Source of the DNA: Pseudomonadota bacterium
GTDB lineage: Bacteria > Pseudomonadota > Gammaproteobacteria > Xanthomonadales > Xanthomonadaceae
Direction: 5' to 3'
Length of the DNA: 64,000 nucleotides
NCBI GenBank assembly: GCA_018242445.1
Contig: JAFEBW010000021.1
Span: 1 to 64,000 of the forward strand
Under the pieces are notes generated by a model. That model searched no databases. It was not told the origin of the DNA and saw only the letters and a list, made by a program, of their open reading frames with translations. How positions within the stretch are numbered: the stretch's first letter is position 1; every line of letters begins with the position of its first letter. Position numbers and translations under genes: made by a program. Below, in pieces: positions 1 to 9,100 of this stretch.

Positions 1-125
1 ATACCTTGAGCGCTATAACGTAGACCCGAAACCCTTCGTATGGCACAAGAGCGCCGACGGCATTTTGGCATCGGTCGCCCGGGCTGCCGCTAAACTTGTT
101 TAAAGTTACTTGTGAGACATCACAC
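1..125 (+). mobile_element. IS630-like element, right end
   Basis: This is the right-hand end of the insertion sequence that carries the transposase fragment. The segment after the transposase stop (104-125) is short and AT-richer than the flank and is followed directly by TA at 126-127, the target dinucleotide of IS630 elements. The exact boundary is inferred because the left end and its inverted repeat are outside the window. Confidence 0.6.
2..103 (+). pseudogene. IS630-family transposase, C-terminal fragment
   Basis: The window opens inside this gene; only the last 33 codons are visible. The reading frame gives the typical end of IS630/Tc1-mariner-like DDE transposases: Y-L-E-R-Y-N, then D-P-K-P-F-V-W-H-K-S-A-D, then I-L-A-S-V-A-R, before a TAA stop. 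The K-P-F-x-W-x-K-S-A-D block is the usual signature of the family's tail. The catalytic DDE residues would lie upstream, outside the window, so I cannot tell whether the full gene is intact. The family targets TA dinucleotides, and a TA follows the presumed element end at 126-127. Confidence 0.8.
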
Positions 126-434
126 TATGGAGGCGCTCGTCAATTGCTGGGATCCATCGTGCGAATCCACCCGCTCGCGCACCTTGCGCATGTTCGTGTT
201 CAGTTCGTCCAGGTTCTGGTTGATGCGCAGCAGCAGGATCGGCATGCCAAGGACTATCGCCGCCACCAGCAACCCGCACAGGCAGCCGATGGCGGCGGCG
301 ATCCATTGCATCATCGAATCGGCGCCGGCCTGACTGGCGTAGTTGAATGCGAAATCGGCGCTCAAGCCGATGATCGCAAGGGCACTTAGTTCGTAGATGA
401 AGCCCATGAAGCGGACGATCAGTTTGAATAGCAT
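120..434 (-). CDS. Small membrane protein, tail altered by the IS insertion
   Basis: A 104-residue protein with two or three hydrophobic segments (about residues 5-30, 40-70) and a charged C-terminal stretch predicted to be helical (R-I-N-Q-N-L-D-E-L). It vaguely resembles small DUF4282-type membrane proteins, whose helix end reads similarly, but I do not claim the family. The ATG at 434 has a good ribosome-binding site (AGGGGG). The last two codons and the TGA stop lie at 120-128, across the inferred IS630 border, so the original C-terminus is probably lost and the stop comes from the insertion sequence. It is followed upstream by another small membrane-protein gene on the same strand, which is itself broken. 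Confidence 0.6.
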   Translation of the reverse strand: MLFKLIVRFMGFIYELSALAIIGLSADFAFNYASQAGADSMMQWIAAAIGCLCGLLVAAIVLGMPILLLRINQNLDELNTNMRKVRERVDSHDGSQQLTSASIV

Positions 435-459
435 GTCGCAGCCCCCTGGGTACGTGCGG

Positions 460-817
460 CTATTTCTTCACGCCTCCGAAGAACCCGATCTTCAAGCCTG
501 CGGCCTGAAACGCCTTGTTCGATTTGTTGATCAACATCAGGAGCGCAAAGAAATTGATCGTGGGAATCCACATGAGAATCGAGAATCGCTGTCGCGATGC
601 CTGATGCACCAATCGCCCTTGCGAGCCGCAGGCTGAAATAGGAAAGCAGGCACACGATGGGCAATAGAAGCAGAAACCACGGAGAAACAGCATCGTCCCC
701 AGTGTTACCGGACTGGCCGGTGAGCGACCTGACCGCAATCGTGACGAGGACGCCGATTCCATAGGTGACGATAAGCAACCGATGGTATTTCGATGCCGCT
801 TCGACATTCAGGGCCAT
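460..817 (-). pseudogene. Small membrane protein, frameshifted by a 7-bp tandem duplication
   Basis: The gene starts at ATG 817 behind a clear AAGGAAG ribosome-binding site and encodes a membrane protein with two hydrophobic segments (about residues 14-32 and 47-63). At 574-587 the 7-mer GAGAATC is repeated in tandem. Removing one copy restores a single frame that ends with I-L-M-W-I-P-T-I-N-F-F, then L-Q/F-Q-A-A-G-L-K-I-G-F-F-G and VKK at stop 460-462. That ending (a hydrophobic helix, then A-G-x-K-x-G-F-x-G) is what small Lysobacterales membrane proteins of this type show. As it stands, translation runs on in the wrong frame to 419. The intact product would be about 116 residues. Function unknown. 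Confidence 0.75.
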
Positions 818-987
818 GGTGCTTCCTTCGTGATGGGCCATCCATGGGCCGATGTGATGTGACCGTTCTTCCCGTTGTGGCGTTCGCCAGCCCTCAACAG
901 TTCGATGCGTCGTATGTAGAATATACGTCAACAATGAGATTGTGCAAGAGGGCATGCCGGATGCCATCGGCAGGTCAGGAATCGGTG

Positions 988-1248
988 TTATTTCCTGCGC
1001 GACTGTGCTTTCGCAGGTCTGTCCGCATCGGCCAGACGACGAGCCTCGTTGAATAGCAGGTCGAGGCTGGCTCCCATCGCCCCGACGATGCGCTGGAGCG
1101 ATTGTACGGACGGATTGCGGCGGTTCCGCTCGATGCCGGAAATGTAAGTGCGGTCGAGGCTGGCGCGATCGGCCAATTCTTCCTGGCTGATGCCATCGCG
1201 CAAGCGAAGCACCCGAACCGCCGCACCCACATAGCCGGAGATGTCCAC
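988..1248 (-). CDS. XRE-family helix-turn-helix transcriptional regulator
   Basis: An 86-residue DNA-binding protein made almost entirely of one Cro/C1-type helix-turn-helix domain (about residues 8-66). The recognition region is visible as S-Q-E-E-L-A-D-R-A, then D-R-T-Y-I-S-G-I-E-R-N-R-R-N-P, the canonical pattern of the HTH_3 family. A short basic tail follows (QSRRK). It is a stand-alone regulator next to two damaged membrane-protein genes; nothing nearby shows its target. Small XRE proteins like this occur as autorepressors, antitoxins or mobile-element regulators, and the sequence does not decide between them. No toxin partner is visible. Confidence 0.85.
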   Translation of the reverse strand: MDISGYVGAAVRVLRLRDGISQEELADRASLDRTYISGIERNRRNPSVQSLQRIVGAMGASLDLLFNEARRLADADRPAKAQSRRK

Positions 1249-1292
1249 GCCGGCATTGAAAGGCGATGTGGTCTATCGGGCCACGGAATATG

Positions 1293-1421
1293 AGTCACGT
1301 AGCGCGTGCGACGGCAGGAAACCGCTCGCTGCCGAAGCCGAATGCCATTTTCTCGCCAAGCTCGGATTGCACAGCGCCGGCGATCTCGTGCAAAACGGGA
1401 ATCAATGCAGGCGCATGCACT
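1293..1421 (-). other. Short unassigned reading frame between XRE gene and trxB
   Basis: On the minus strand an open stretch of about 41 codons runs from near 1420 to a TGA at about 1298, with a possible GTG start at its beginning and coding-like composition (H-A-P-A-L-I-P-V-L-H-E-I-A-G and onward). It has no recognisable domain. It could be the remnant of a gene or chance; I would not annotate it as a protein without homologues. Confidence 0.25.
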
Positions 1422-2772
<1,351 letters not shown>

Positions 2773-3840
2773 ATGCGCATCGGCATCCCCCGCGAAACCA
2801 AGACCCTCGAAGGCCGCGTCGCCCTCGTCCCCGCCGCCGCCGGCGACCTGGTCAAGCGTGGCCACGAGGTGTGGATCGAGAAGGACGCCGGCGTGAAGTC
2901 CGGCTTCAAGGATGCCCAGTACACGGCGCTGGGCGTGAAGATCGCGCCCGATGCAGCGGCGCTCTACGAGAAGGGCGAGTTGATCGTGAAGGTGAAGGAG
3001 CCCATCGCCGGCGACCTGCAACACCTGCGCAAGGATCACCTGCTGTTCTGCTACCTGCATCTGGCTGCCGAGCCTAAGCTCACCCGCCATCTGCTCGATA
3101 TCGGCCTGTGCGGCGTGGCCTTCGAAACGGTCGAGTTGCCCAACGGCGACCTGCCGCTGCTGGCGCCGATGTCGGTGATCGCCGGCAAGATCGGCGTGCA
3201 GGTCGGCACCCATCTGCTGCACCAGCCGATGGGCGGCAAGGGCAAGCTGCTCGGCGGCATGCCCTCGACCGAGCGCGGCCGCGTGGTGGTGTTCGGCGCG
3301 GGCAAGGCCGGCGGCGCGTCCGCCGCGCTGGCCGCGGCCGGCGGCGCGGATGTCACCGTGTTCGAGATGCGCCAGGATCGCATGGACGAAATGATGCGCC
3401 TGGGCAACAACGTCACCACCTTGTATCCGTACCACGATGTCGTCGCGCGCGCCGTCGCGCAGGCCGATCTGGTGATCGGCGCGGTGCTGATCACCGGCGC
3501 CAAGGCCCCGCACGTGATGACCCGCGAGATGCTCAAGGACATGGAAGACGGCAGCGTGGTCGTGGACATCGCCATCGACCAGGGTGGCTGCTTCGAGACC
3601 TCGCGCCCGACCACGTGGAAGGAGCCGACCTACGTCGAGGAGGGCGTCACCCACTTCTGCGTGACCAACATGCCCGGCGCGGTGCCGCAGACCTCGTCGC
3701 AGGCGATCTGCGCGGCGATCCTGCCGTGGGTGAACAAGCTCGCCGGCGGCGACTGGCGCGGCAACCAGGCGCTGACCCGCGGCATCAACGTCGAGGCCGG
3801 CAAGATCGTGCATCCTGCTTTGGTGGACATGAAGGCCTGA
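2773..3840 (+). CDS. ald: Alanine dehydrogenase
   Basis: Catalyses reversible NAD-dependent oxidative deamination of L-alanine to pyruvate and ammonium, linking alanine to central carbon flow. The 355-residue protein starts at ATG 2773 ([10 protein letters not shown]), which matches the family's N-terminus (the shared AlaDh/PNT domain). The substrate-binding residues K75 (V-K-V-K-E-P) and H96 (Y-L-H-L-A) sit at the expected positions. The nucleotide-binding glycine-rich segment reads [10 protein letters not shown] at about 175, against G-G-G-V-V-G in well-studied members. The C-terminal N-M-P-G-A-V-P-x-T-S signature is present. It is monocistronic, with a G/C hairpin 16 bp downstream. Confidence 0.96.
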   Translation: MRIGIPRETKTLEGRVALVPAAAGDLVKRGHEVWIEKDAGVKSGFKDAQYTALGVKIAPDAAALYEKGELIVKVKEPIAGDLQHLRKDHLLFCYLHLAAEPKLTRHLLDIGLCGVAFETVELPNGDLPLLAPMSVIAGKIGVQVGTHLLHQPMGGKGKLLGGMPSTERGRVVVFGAGKAGGASAALAAAGGADVTVFEMRQDRMDEMMRLGNNVTTLYPYHDVVARAVAQADLVIGAVLITGAKAPHVMTREMLKDMEDGSVVVDIAIDQGGCFETSRPTTWKEPTYVEEGVTHFCVTNMPGAVPQTSSQAICAAILPWVNKLAGGDWRGNQALTRGINVEAGKIVHPALVDMKA

Positions 3841-3855
3841 GCGCGTGAGCTACCT

Positions 3856-3876
3856 CCCCCCGGTGATGTCGGGGGG
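3856..3876 (+). terminator. Hairpin downstream of ald
   Basis: A perfect 7-bp G/C stem, CCCCCCG-GTGATGT-CGGGGGG, lies 16 bp after the ald stop. It lacks a T-run, so it may slow polymerase or protect the 3' end rather than act as a classical intrinsic terminator. Confidence 0.5.
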
Positions 3877-3947
3877 CGTGGATGGAACGGATCGCCGTTG
3901 CCACCGGGTTGGCAACGGCGCAAAGGCAACGCTAATTTGATCGGCGT

Positions 3948-3981
3948 GCGCTGATAATTCCAGGATGGAATTATTCAGCGC
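3948..3981. repeat. Imperfect palindrome, copy 1 of a dispersed hairpin
   Basis: GCGCTGATAATTCCA-GGA-TGGAATTATTCAGCGC-type stem-loop: arms 3948-3962 and 3966-3981, a GGA loop and one bulged base. It contains the TAA stop of the oxygenase gene (3971-3973). A second copy lies at 44296-44329 and differs at two positions that pair with each other. Confidence 0.75.
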
Positions 3982-4657
3982 TTCCCAAGTTCGATTTTCC
4001 GAACCGATCCTGCATGGAGGCGAATAGAGATCGCCGTTTGGATGAGAACCATCCGGCAAAGGCCGTTTTCGCGATCGGCCCTTCCACCGGCGACACGCGA
4101 TGTTCGAGATCCTCGCGGATGCGGAACACGATGGCATCGCCGAATACCGTGTTCGGCAGGGTCAGCAAGGGTGCCTGGGTATCCGTCTCCCGCATCTGGA
4201 AGACACCGCCAGCGTAGGGTTTCACGCTGAGGTTGATGCTCAGGCCGACGAGGCGTTCCACATTGGCGTGAATGTCGTCGTGCCACGTATCGTAGTGGTC
4301 GCCTGCGCATGTTCTGCGATAGACCCGGCCGTCGAAGCGCTGGATGTGCGGGTAGCCGGTGATGTCGCCGATCAGCGCGATGAACGCCGGCGAGTTCGCT
4401 AGAAAATCCAATTGTGCCAGCGTGGCGTTGTTGGCGAGCGCCGACTCGGATGCGATCGACTGGAACTCGCGCGGCTTCCATGGCCCCGCTCGCAGGCCTT
4501 GTTCAATGCGGTCGAGAACGTCTTCGCTCAACAGGGCAGGCAGGCGGATCGCGTGGTCGCGGGCGAATGCTACGCGCAGGTCGTTGCGATCAATCCGTTC
4601 GTTCAATCCGTGACGGGTCAACTGGATCATGGCATGCGAGGATCGATCGCCGCTCAT
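3971..4657 (-). CDS. 2OG-Fe(II) oxygenase (prolyl-hydroxylase-like fold)
   Basis: Likely an iron- and 2-oxoglutarate-dependent hydroxylase. With the start at ATG 4657, which overlaps the exporter stop as ATGA, the product has 228 residues. The iron triad is visible: G-D-H-Y-D-T-W-H-D-D gives H126 and D128, and L-E-H-R-V-S-P-V gives H186. The 2-oxoglutarate-binding basic residue, usually Arg in G-x-R, appears as K197 in G-P-I-A-K-T-A-F-A-G-W. ATG 4630 is an alternative start; neither has a good ribosome-binding site. It is translationally coupled to an ABC exporter and near a nucleotidyltransferase fragment, which suggests modification of an exported peptide. The substrate is unknown. Confidence 0.8.
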   Translation of the reverse strand: MSGDRSSHAMIQLTRHGLNERIDRNDLRVAFARDHAIRLPALLSEDVLDRIEQGLRAGPWKPREFQSIASESALANNATLAQLDFLANSPAFIALIGDITGYPHIQRFDGRVYRRTCAGDHYDTWHDDIHANVERLVGLSINLSVKPYAGGVFQMRETDTQAPLLTLPNTVFGDAIVFRIREDLEHRVSPVEGPIAKTAFAGWFSSKRRSLFASMQDRFGKSNLGSAE

Positions 4658-6390
4658 GCGGCATCGTTGGATGAATGCAGTATGCCATCGCGCAGTGTGA
4701 GCACACGGTCGGCCAGCGCGAGGCTCGCGGGGCGGTGAGTGATCAGCAGCACGGTTCGATGGCGCAGCAATGCGTGGCATTCGACGATGAACTCGCGCTC
4801 GCCCTCCGGATCGAACATCGCCGTGGCCTCATCGAGAATCAGCACGGCGGGGTTCTTGAGCAAGGCGCGCGCCAGTGCGATGCGCTGCTTCTGGCCGCCG
4901 GACAAGCGGATGCCCTGGTCGCCGACCCGCGTGTCGTAGCCGTCGGGCAGTTTGCTGGCGAAGTCGTGCGCGCGTGCCGCGATGGCTGCCTGCTCGATAT
5001 CCTCGCGTGTGGCATCGGCTCGACCGTAGGCGATGTTCTCCGCTACCGATGCATTGAACAGCAGCACGTTCTGCGACACCAGCGCGATGTGGCCGCGCAG
5101 GTTGGCGATGCGCAGTTCGCGCAGATCGATTCCATCGAGGCGGATGCACCCTGCCTGCGGGTCGTACAGGCGCAGTAGCAGATGCGCCAGCGTGCTCTTG
5201 CCCGCGCCGTTTTCGCCGGTGATCGCCACCGTTTCGCCGGCGCGCACATGCAGATCGAGCCCGCGCAGCACCGGAGAGCGACCCGGATAGGAAAACCGCA
5301 CACCGGAAAATTCGAGTGCGCCACGCGCGCGGCCGATCTCGCCGCGCCCCTCATCGGGCTCGGGCGCCTGCGCAAACACGTCGAGCAGGCGGTGCGCGCT
5401 GCCGCGTGCGCTCTGGGACTGCCCGTACACCGTGGCGAGCTGGCTCACGGGCGTAGTCAGCAGCAGACCATAGAGAATCAAGGTGACCAGATCGGCCGGG
5501 CGCATGCCGCCGGCGGTCACCGCGCGACTGCCCAGCCAGAGCAACGCCAGTACGCCGAGCGATGCGAGCAGCCGAACGGTCGGGCCCATCAGCGCCTGCG
5601 AACGGGTCAGGCGCATTTCGAGGTCGCGCAAGTGGTGCATGTGCGCGGTGAAGCGTCTGGATTCCACGGTTTCGCCGGTGTAGGCCTTGATGACCGGCAG
5701 CATGGAAAGGTTCTGTTCGGCCATCGCCGACTTGGTCGCGTAGGCGTCGCTGATCTGGCTCGACAAGGGGCGCAGGGGGCGCCCGGCGATCAACAGCGCC
5801 AGATAGAACACGGGTATGGCGAGCGCGATCAATAGCCCGATCCACGGCTGGATGCGCAGCATCACCAGCAGGGCGCCGGCGCACGTGAACAGCAGCGGCA
5901 GCAGCGGCGTGACCACGCCGGTGACGAAGCCGCTCAAGCGCACGACGTCGTCGGTGAGCAGGGCCAGCACGTCGCCGCGGCGGCGCTGGTGATGCCAGTC
6001 CAGCGGCAGCGCTTGCAGATGATCGTAAACGCGGGTGCAACCGTCGGCGATCAAACCGGTGCTCACGTTTTCCAGCGTCACTGCGTTGCCGTAGGCCAGC
6101 ACGCACTGCACCGCGATCAGGCCGGCCCACAGCCACAGCAAATTTTCCACCGGACGTGCATGCAGCAGGGCATCGGAAAACCGTCCGGCCAGCCACGGCA
6201 TCAGCAGCGCGAGCGCGCTCTCGGCCAGCAACAGGCATAGTGCCAGCATCAGCGAGCCGCGATAAGGGCGCAAGAGTGCCTGCAGAGGGTGATGACCGCG
6301 CCTGCCAGGTGTCGCCGCTCCTGCCGTCTTGCGCGGGTGCGGAGAGGTAGTCGCCGCTTCGATGGGTTGAACCCTTCCCATGACGGGCAT
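4654..6390 (-). CDS. MsbA-like ABC exporter, fused membrane and ATPase domains
   Basis: A half-transporter of 578 residues expected to act as a homodimer in the inner membrane. The N-terminal half has six hydrophobic segments (about 50-310) of the type I exporter fold. The nucleotide-binding half has Walker A G-E-N-G-A-G-K-S-T (392-400), signature L-S-G-G-Q (496-500), Walker B A-V-L-I-L-D-E (ending near 520) and the switch histidine in I-T-H-R (552). The D-loop is unusual (A-T-A-M-F-D for A-T-S-A-L-D). No C39 peptidase domain is present, so it does not cleave leaders itself. It resembles the exporters of lasso-peptide and other small-peptide loci as well as lipid flippases. The context (oxygenase, nucleotidyltransferase) favours a peptide product. 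Confidence 0.85.
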   Translation of the reverse strand: MPVMGRVQPIEAATTSPHPRKTAGAATPGRRGHHPLQALLRPYRGSLMLALCLLLAESALALLMPWLAGRFSDALLHARPVENLLWLWAGLIAVQCVLAYGNAVTLENVSTGLIADGCTRVYDHLQALPLDWHHQRRRGDVLALLTDDVVRLSGFVTGVVTPLLPLLFTCAGALLVMLRIQPWIGLLIALAIPVFYLALLIAGRPLRPLSSQISDAYATKSAMAEQNLSMLPVIKAYTGETVESRRFTAHMHHLRDLEMRLTRSQALMGPTVRLLASLGVLALLWLGSRAVTAGGMRPADLVTLILYGLLLTTPVSQLATVYGQSQSARGSAHRLLDVFAQAPEPDEGRGEIGRARGALEFSGVRFSYPGRSPVLRGLDLHVRAGETVAITGENGAGKSTLAHLLLRLYDPQAGCIRLDGIDLRELRIANLRGHIALVSQNVLLFNASVAENIAYGRADATREDIEQAAIAARAHDFASKLPDGYDTRVGDQGIRLSGGQKQRIALARALLKNPAVLILDEATAMFDPEGEREFIVECHALLRHRTVLLITHRPASLALADRVLTLRDGILHSSNDAA

Positions 6391-6511
6391 CCTATCGGCG
6401 AAATCGTCCGGTGGGTGTCGGCTTCATTACAACATGGGCCAATGCCTGATCAGGTGCATGGCGCGCTGCGACTGCGGAATGTATGCTCACTTCGGAAGGG
6501 CCAGCAGCCAT

Positions 6512-7003
6512 TCAATGACGTGCGAACAATGCCATCCGCAGGCCGTTGCCGAGCCGGCGTAGATAGGCAAAAGCCAGTCCGGCTTTCCCTTCCGCGCCAT
6601 GCTGTGCACGCATGTAGGTCGCGCTTGGGAACAATTTTTCCTGCACCCACGCAAAGCGTTGCCGTAGCGGCAACGCGCGCAGATTGTGCCACTCCTGGTA
6701 GGCCCGGCTTTGCGCACGGTTCACATCGAAGGATTCAAGGCGGGATTGCGTTTCCAGGGTTTCCAGCAAGCCCTCCGGCAAGGGGGTGGCGAAGGCCTCG
6801 TGCGTTCGCCGCAACCCGTCCAGGCAAGCGCCTGCCAAGCCGCGTTCGGCCGTGAGGCGAACCAATCCGTCAAAGTCCTGCGGCGTCATGGCGCAAGCCA
6901 GCAAATGCATGTCGTACAGCCATATCAGGCGATCGCCGTGGTTGGCCGGATCGGACTGCAAGCTCAAATTGGCGATGCAGTGCACGCACGCCAGTTCGTG
7001 CAC
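6512..7003 (-). CDS. Nucleotidyltransferase-family protein, C-terminal half only
   Basis: The 163-residue frame matches the C-terminal part of the uncharacterised NTP_transf_5 nucleotidyltransferases, which are normally about 350-400 residues. The recognisable block is G-D-R-L-I-W-L-Y-D-M-H-L-L-A, then a helical region with W-x-x-L-like and A-x-x-x-F-A-x-P-L-P elements. The N-terminal catalytic part is missing: in the same frame a TAG stop lies at 7022-7024, and the sequence beyond belongs to a different gene fragment on the other strand. A GTG at 7003 could start it, but it is probably a remnant. Relatives sit beside lasso-peptide and PqqD-type genes, fitting the adjacent exporter and oxygenase. 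Confidence 0.65.
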   Translation of the reverse strand: MHELACVHCIANLSLQSDPANHGDRLIWLYDMHLLACAMTPQDFDGLVRLTAERGLAGACLDGLRRTHEAFATPLPEGLLETLETQSRLESFDVNRAQSRAYQEWHNLRALPLRQRFAWVQEKLFPSATYMRAQHGAEGKAGLAFAYLRRLGNGLRMALFARH

Positions 7004-7172
7004 GCGCTGCCCCGGCCTGGCCTATCTCGAGGGCAACATGCGTGGCCCCTCGACGCAGGATTGCGAGAAGTCCTACGCGCGCACCGGCGTTCCCTCGTGG
7101 AACCTGCAGCGCAAGCGCAAGCAGGCCGAGGAAGCCGCCGCGCGGATCATCCCGGTGGTCGTGACCGCCTGA
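6999..7172 (+). pseudogene. SPASM-domain (radical SAM) C-terminal fragment
   Basis: A 57-codon tail ending in TGA at 7170-7172, without any start of its own. Its Cys pattern, C-T-R-C-P-G-L-A-Y-L-E-G-N then G-P-S-T-Q-D-C-E-K, matches the end of SPASM domains that bind auxiliary iron-sulfur clusters in radical SAM peptide maturases (C-x2-C-P...G...C-E). The rest of that enzyme is absent; upstream the DNA reads as the nucleotidyltransferase on the opposite strand, with the junction near 6999-7010. I infer a deletion or inversion that fused two genes of one former biosynthetic locus. The family call rests on the Cys spacing alone. Confidence 0.5.
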
Positions 7173-7273
7173 TCCCGCCGCGCTTGCCCGACGCGCCGGT
7201 TGGGCGGGCACGCGGCAAGGCGGTATCTGCGGTTTCCGACGGGTTGCCGGTGGCGGACGGGTAGAATGCGGGC

Positions 7274-9100
7274 ATGCATTCCCATTCGCGCATCTGGAGC
7301 CGTCTCGCCGCCATGGCCGCTACCTGTGTGATGACTGCCGCAGCCGCTGCGCCGTCCGACCGCTGGACGCTGCCGATTCAGGTGCAGAAACTCGACAACG
7401 GCCTGACGGTGGTCGTTTCCGAGGATCACGGCTCGCCCACGGTCGGCATCGCGGTGGTGTACAAGGTCGGCATCCGCACCGAGCCGCGCGGGCGTAGTGG
7501 TTTCGCGCACCTGTTCGAACACCTGATGTTCGAGGGCACGCCGGATGCGCCGGCGGGCGTGTTCGACCGCGTCACCGCGCAGGGCGGCGGCGACAACAAC
7601 GGCTCCACCCATCCGGACTTCACCAGCTACATCGAGCGCGCGCCGGTGTCGGCGCTCGAACCGCTGCTGTGGCTGGAGGCCGACCGCATGCAGACGCTGG
7701 ACTTCGAGCAGTCCAGCCTCGACAACCAGCGCGACGTGGTGAAGGAAGAAATCCGCGTCAACGTGCTCAACCGGCCCTACGGCGGTTTCGCGGATGCCGA
7801 CCTGGCGCAGCTCGCGTTCTCCAAATGGGAGAACGCGCACGATGGCTATGGCAGCTTCGAGGATCTCGACAAGGCCAGCCTCGACGACGTGCGCGCGTTC
7901 CATCGCGAGTTCTACGGGCCCAACGATGCGGTGCTGGCGATCGCCGGCGATGTCACCCCCGCGCAGGGCTTCGCGCTGGCGCGCAAGTATTTCGGCGCGA
8001 TCCCCGCGCGCCCCACGCCGCCGCGCGCGGACGTGGACGAGCCGCTGAACACGGCGGAGAAGCGCAAGGTCGAGGGAGACGGCCTCGCCAAGCTGCCGGC
8101 GCTGGCGGTGGGCTGGAAGATGCCGCCGCGCGGCAGCCAGGATCAGGCGGCGATGGTCGTGCTCGGCGAATTGCTCGCCGGCGGCGGCGATGCGTCGCGG
8201 CTGTACCAGGCCCTGGTGAAGGGCAGCGCGCTGGCGTTGCAGGTGGGCGATGCGACGGGCAGCGGCTCGCCGTGGGAATACGATGGGCCGACCCTGTACA
8301 CGGTGGTGGCGATCCACAAGGTCGAAGCCAAACCCGACGCGGTGCTGGCGGCGATCGACGCGCAGATCGCGCGCATCGCGAAGGAGGGCGTGGATGCGGC
8401 GACCTTGCAGGCGGTGAAGACGCACCTGCTGGCTGGCTGGTACGATGATCTGGATCCGTTCATGGATCGCGCCGAGCACCTGGCCGTGTTGCAGGCGCTG
8501 TGGGGTGATGCGAACGTCGCCAACCAGATTCCCGGCCGGATCGACGCCGTGACTTCGGCGGACGTGCAGCGCGTGGCCGCGACCTATCTGACCCACGCCA
8601 ACCGCAGCATCATCGAGCGTGTGCCGGACTTCATGCTGCCGCCAAACGATCCGGCGCGCTCGGATCGGCGTGTCAAAGACAAGCCGAAACAGGCGAAGCC
8701 CACGAAACCGACCGGCACCGTGGTGGTGGGCGACTTGCAGCATGTTGCCGTGCCACCGGCTGTCACGACACCGCCCCTTCCTGCAGCCGCGAAACCCGCG
8801 CAGCCAGTTCCTGCGAACGCGCCCAATCAATCGCCCCAAACCATCGACAGGGTTGCGCCAGATGCAACCCCAGTACCAGTACCAGCACCAACACCTGCTA
8901 TTTCACCTGCAGCGGCACCAGAAACGACGCCATCGAAAGCAAAGGTTTCGAAGCCGGCAACTTCGGAGCCGAAGTCCACCACGCCAGCACCTGCACCGTC
9001 CACGACCGGCACGCCGCCTGCCGTTCCTTCGGCAGGCTCTCCCGCCAACGACACATCTTCACCCCCAACCAACGCGGCGAGCAGCCAGCATCGATCATGA
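7274..9100 (+). CDS. M16 zinc metallopeptidase (catalytic subunit) with Pro/Ala-rich tail
   Basis: A secreted insulinase-type peptidase of 608 residues. Residues 1-26 form a signal peptide. The inverted zinc motif H-L-F-E-H (79-83) is intact, with the third ligand in V-V-K-E-E-I (about 158-159), so this subunit should be active. The M16 core ends near residue 485; the last 120 residues are low complexity, rich in Pro, Ala, Thr and Lys, and have no known fold. The stop overlaps the next gene as ATGA. M16 proteins in proteobacteria often occur as such pairs of an active and an inactive subunit that degrade peptides in the periplasm. TAGAAT at 7262-7267 sits 6 nt before the ATG. Confidence 0.93.
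   Translation: MHSHSRIWSRLAAMAATCVMTAAAAAPSDRWTLPIQVQKLDNGLTVVVSEDHGSPTVGIAVVYKVGIRTEPRGRSGFAHLFEHLMFEGTPDAPAGVFDRVTAQGGGDNNGSTHPDFTSYIERAPVSALEPLLWLEADRMQTLDFEQSSLDNQRDVVKEEIRVNVLNRPYGGFADADLAQLAFSKWENAHDGYGSFEDLDKASLDDVRAFHREFYGPNDAVLAIAGDVTPAQGFALARKYFGAIPARPTPPRADVDEPLNTAEKRKVEGDGLAKLPALAVGWKMPPRGSQDQAAMVVLGELLAGGGDASRLYQALVKGSALALQVGDATGSGSPWEYDGPTLYTVVAIHKVEAKPDAVLAAIDAQIARIAKEGVDAATLQAVKTHLLAGWYDDLDPFMDRAEHLAVLQALWGDANVANQIPGRIDAVTSADVQRVAATYLTHANRSIIERVPDFMLPPNDPARSDRRVKDKPKQAKPTKPTGTVVVGDLQHVAVPPAVTTPPLPAAAKPAQPVPANAPNQSPQTIDRVAPDATPVPVPAPTPAISPAAAPETTPSKAKVSKPATSEPKSTTPAPAPSTTGTPPAVPSAGSPANDTSSPPTNAASSQHRS

Noticed and set aside
7073..8839. A 588-codon minus-strand frame under the first M16 gene
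   Set aside because: Antisense to the M16 peptidase, with high Arg/His/Ala content and no domain. The peptidase strand has the zinc motif.
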